A DNA stretch of 6,882 nt, from assembly GCA_044371535.1 (NCBI GenBank), contig JBILTL010000111.1:1-6882 (forward strand). Direction: 5' to 3'. This DNA comes from CAIZGX01 sp044371535 (GTDB lineage: Bacteria > Bacteroidota > Bacteroidia > Flavobacteriales_D > Sanyastnellaceae). Each line of letters starts with the position of its first letter. Within the stretch, counting starts at the first letter, position 1. This document shows, in pieces, positions 5,306-6,882 of the stretch. The position numbers and the translations under genes were made by a program. A model generated the notes under the pieces. It ran no database searches. It was not told the origin of the DNA and worked only from the letters and a program-made list of their open reading frames with translations.

Positions 5306-6882
5306 TTATTTTTTTGGAGCAAGGAAACCGTAGTTCTTGCTGTAGTTTAACATTTGTTCTGCGAAGGTCTTGGTGTAACTCACGGTTACATCAATCATTT
5401 TTCCGTTTGAATCTAACACAGGTGTTAGAATAGGATTTACAAATCCGTTGTATGGAGGAATGTTTAATTTCTCTGATCTAGCAAGCACTTCAGCATGCAA
5501 GGTTGGATCTACTTTCTTTCCGTATCCGTCGGCCAATGCTTTCGCAGCGTTGTAATCGCCTTGTGAAGTAATGCGTTGAACTTCGCGCAACAATTCACCC
5601 ACTAGGTCGCGCATCTTGTCGTAATCGTTAATGTTGAAATACGTTTTGCCATCGCGAACTTCTCTCGAAATCACATTAGACGCGGCTCCTTTTTCAATGA
5701 TCCAATTGCTTATCCAAGCGCGATTGCGCATGTGAGCTTCAGCAATGTCTTCGCCCATTTTCAATCTTCTCATTTGAACCAACATAGCGTTACGAATGTA
5801 TCCGTCGTATTCCGCTTTACCCACTTCCAAGCTTTCCATCAATCCCATTTCAACCAACTTCGGATCCATTACATAATAAAGGGCAACCAAGTCAGCTCTT
5901 CCTTCTTCAATGGTTGAAGCAAACTCTTTCAATGTTTGAGAACTTGCAGATACGTTCGCCTCCAATTGTCCACTTGCGTGTCCAATAACCTCGTGCATGG
6001 CAGTGTGCATTTTTCCAGCAGTTGCACCGTGCTTTTCAGCACGTGCAATTTCTTCTTCGTCATTCGCAAATTCCTTCAACATGCCTGAACCACCTGCGTT
6101 GTTCGCAGCATCTTCAATGTTTCCTAAGCTCACACTCTTCGATCCATGCATTGCTCGAATCCATTGTGCATTCGGAAGGTTCACTCCAATTGGAGTAGAC
6201 GGATTCGCATCGCCAGATTCTCCAGCAACGTTCACTACTTTGTAAGTAATACCTTTAACTTCTTTCTTCTTGTGTTCTGGAAGGATAGGGGAGTTGTCTT
6301 CGAACCATTGTGCATTCTGCATCATTACCTTCATACGATCACTCGCTTCGAAGTCGTTAATCTCAACAATAGATTCGTAAGAACCACGCTTTCCTAGTGG
6401 ATCGTTATACACTTCCACAAAACCGTGAATGAAGTCAATGTCGCCTTCAGTAGCTTTCACCCATTGAATGTTGAAGTCGTCCCATGTGCGCAAATCTCCC
6501 GTTGTGTAAAACTCAATCAGCTTACGAAGCGCAACCGCTTGCTTGTCGTTTTCAGCAACCTTTTCAGCTTTGTTTAACCAGAATACAACCTGCTCCAAAG
6601 CAGCGCTGTATTTGCCTCCCACGCGATATACATCTTCCACAATAACTCCGTTTTCTTTGCGAAGGTTCGCGTTAATGCCGTAAGACAAGGGAGCGCGATC
6701 GCCCGCAACCTCCTTCGATGCATAATAATCAAAGGCTTCTTTTGTAGTTACACCTTCGTAGAAGTTCACAGCAGAATTTTCAACCAATCCTTTCGATGCA
6801 TCGCTTTCAACTTTCATTGCAGCAACGTTCGGATTGAAAATTACTTCCATAATCTCATCTGAAACCTGCGTGCTTGTAGCCG
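5306..6882 (-). CDS. Dipeptidyl peptidase III-like zinc peptidase, family M49 (N-terminus outside window)
   Basis: A metallopeptidase that removes dipeptides from the N-terminus of short peptides. The zinc-binding motif HEVIGH (codons 5978-5995) is the six-residue HExxGH form that defines M49, and EEGRAD about 24 residues later supplies the third ligand, probably its second Glu. YNDPLGKRGSYESIVEIND also fits bacterial DPP III. An in-frame Met occurs at 6848-6850, but the frame stays open through base 6882 (residues ATSTQVSDEI precede that Met), so the gene continues out of the window. Compared with bacterial relatives near 675 residues, roughly 150 residues of the N-terminal part are probably missing here. 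Whether the protein has a signal peptide therefore cannot be judged. In Bacteroidota such genes are sometimes labelled 'dihydrofolate reductase', which nothing in this sequence supports. It is the first visible gene of the operon with the P5C dehydrogenase. Confidence 0.92.
   Translation of the reverse strand, partial: ATSTQVSDEIMEVIFNPNVAAMKVESDASKGLVENSAVNFYEGVTTKEAFDYYASKEVAGDRAPLSYGINANLRKENGVIVEDVYRVGGKYSAALEQVVFWLNKAEKVAENDKQAVALRKLIEFYTTGDLRTWDDFNIQWVKATEGDIDFIHGFVEVYNDPLGKRGSYESIVEINDFEASDRMKVMMQNAQWFEDNSPILPEHKKKEVKGITYKVVNVAGESGDANPSTPIGVNLPNAQWIRAMHGSKSVSLGNIEDAANNAGGSGMLKEFANDEEEIARAEKHGATAGKMHTAMHEVIGHASGQLEANVSASSQTLKEFASTIEEGRADLVALYYVMDPKLVEMGLMESLEVGKAEYDGYIRNAMLVQMRRLKMGEDIAEAHMRNRAWISNWIIEKGAASNVISREVRDGKTYFNINDYDKMRDLVGELLREVQRITSQGDYNAAKALADGYGKKVDPTLHAEVLARSEKLNIPPYNGFVNPILTPVLDSNGKMIDVTVSYTKTFAEQMLNYSKNYGFLAPKK

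Noticed and set aside
5732..6397. Several plus-strand open frames opposite the M49 peptidase gene
   Set aside because: They are shadows of a gene with intact zinc motifs on the minus strand and have no domain of their own.
1..6882. CRISPR array, tRNA, rRNA, insertion sequence or riboswitch
   Set aside because: No regularly spaced repeats, cloverleaf, transposase-like frame or long structured leader was seen; intergenic gaps are all under 150 bases.

Overview
The window looks like chromosomal DNA of a member of the Bacteroidota, probably Flavobacteriia or a near relative. This is inference from gene content: a prfA-pyrF pair, a long 'group 1' P5C dehydrogenase, a bacterial M49 dipeptidyl peptidase III, export signals with a mature N-terminus at '..A|Q', and few clear Shine-Dalgarno sites. 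No 16S rRNA or other taxonomic marker is present, so the assignment stops at phylum level.

Layout. (1) Bases 1-1271, plus strand: the 3' part of prfA (release factor 1), then pyrF (orotidine-5'-phosphate decarboxylase) one base after the prfA stop. (2) Bases 1266-1795, minus strand: a ParE/RelE-type toxin and its antitoxin. The toxin gene runs tail-to-tail into pyrF and the two share 6 bp. (3) Bases 1796-1937: a spacer with a strong intrinsic terminator serving the genes to its right. (4) Bases 1938-3045, minus strand: two short genes for exported proteins of unknown function. One carries a signal peptide and the other is a lipoprotein. They are probably co-transcribed from a candidate promoter at 3065-3097. 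(5) Bases 3110-6882, minus strand: a tightly packed operon reading M49 peptidase (5' end outside the window), P5C dehydrogenase, GNAT acetyltransferase, with gaps of 3 and 12 bases.

How the parts fit. The two flanks are housekeeping metabolism: translation termination and pyrimidine synthesis on the left, peptide and proline/glutamate catabolism on the right. Between them lies a more variable, visibly AT-richer stretch (about 1272-3660) holding the toxin-antitoxin pair and the exported pair. Of the named genes, prfA, pyrF, the peptidase and the P5C dehydrogenase are secure. The toxin, antitoxin and acetyltransferase are family-level calls. The two exported proteins are not recognised. I found no CRISPR array, tRNA, rRNA, insertion sequence or riboswitch, and no clear evidence of a new multi-gene system. 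The least explained part is the exported-protein pair.
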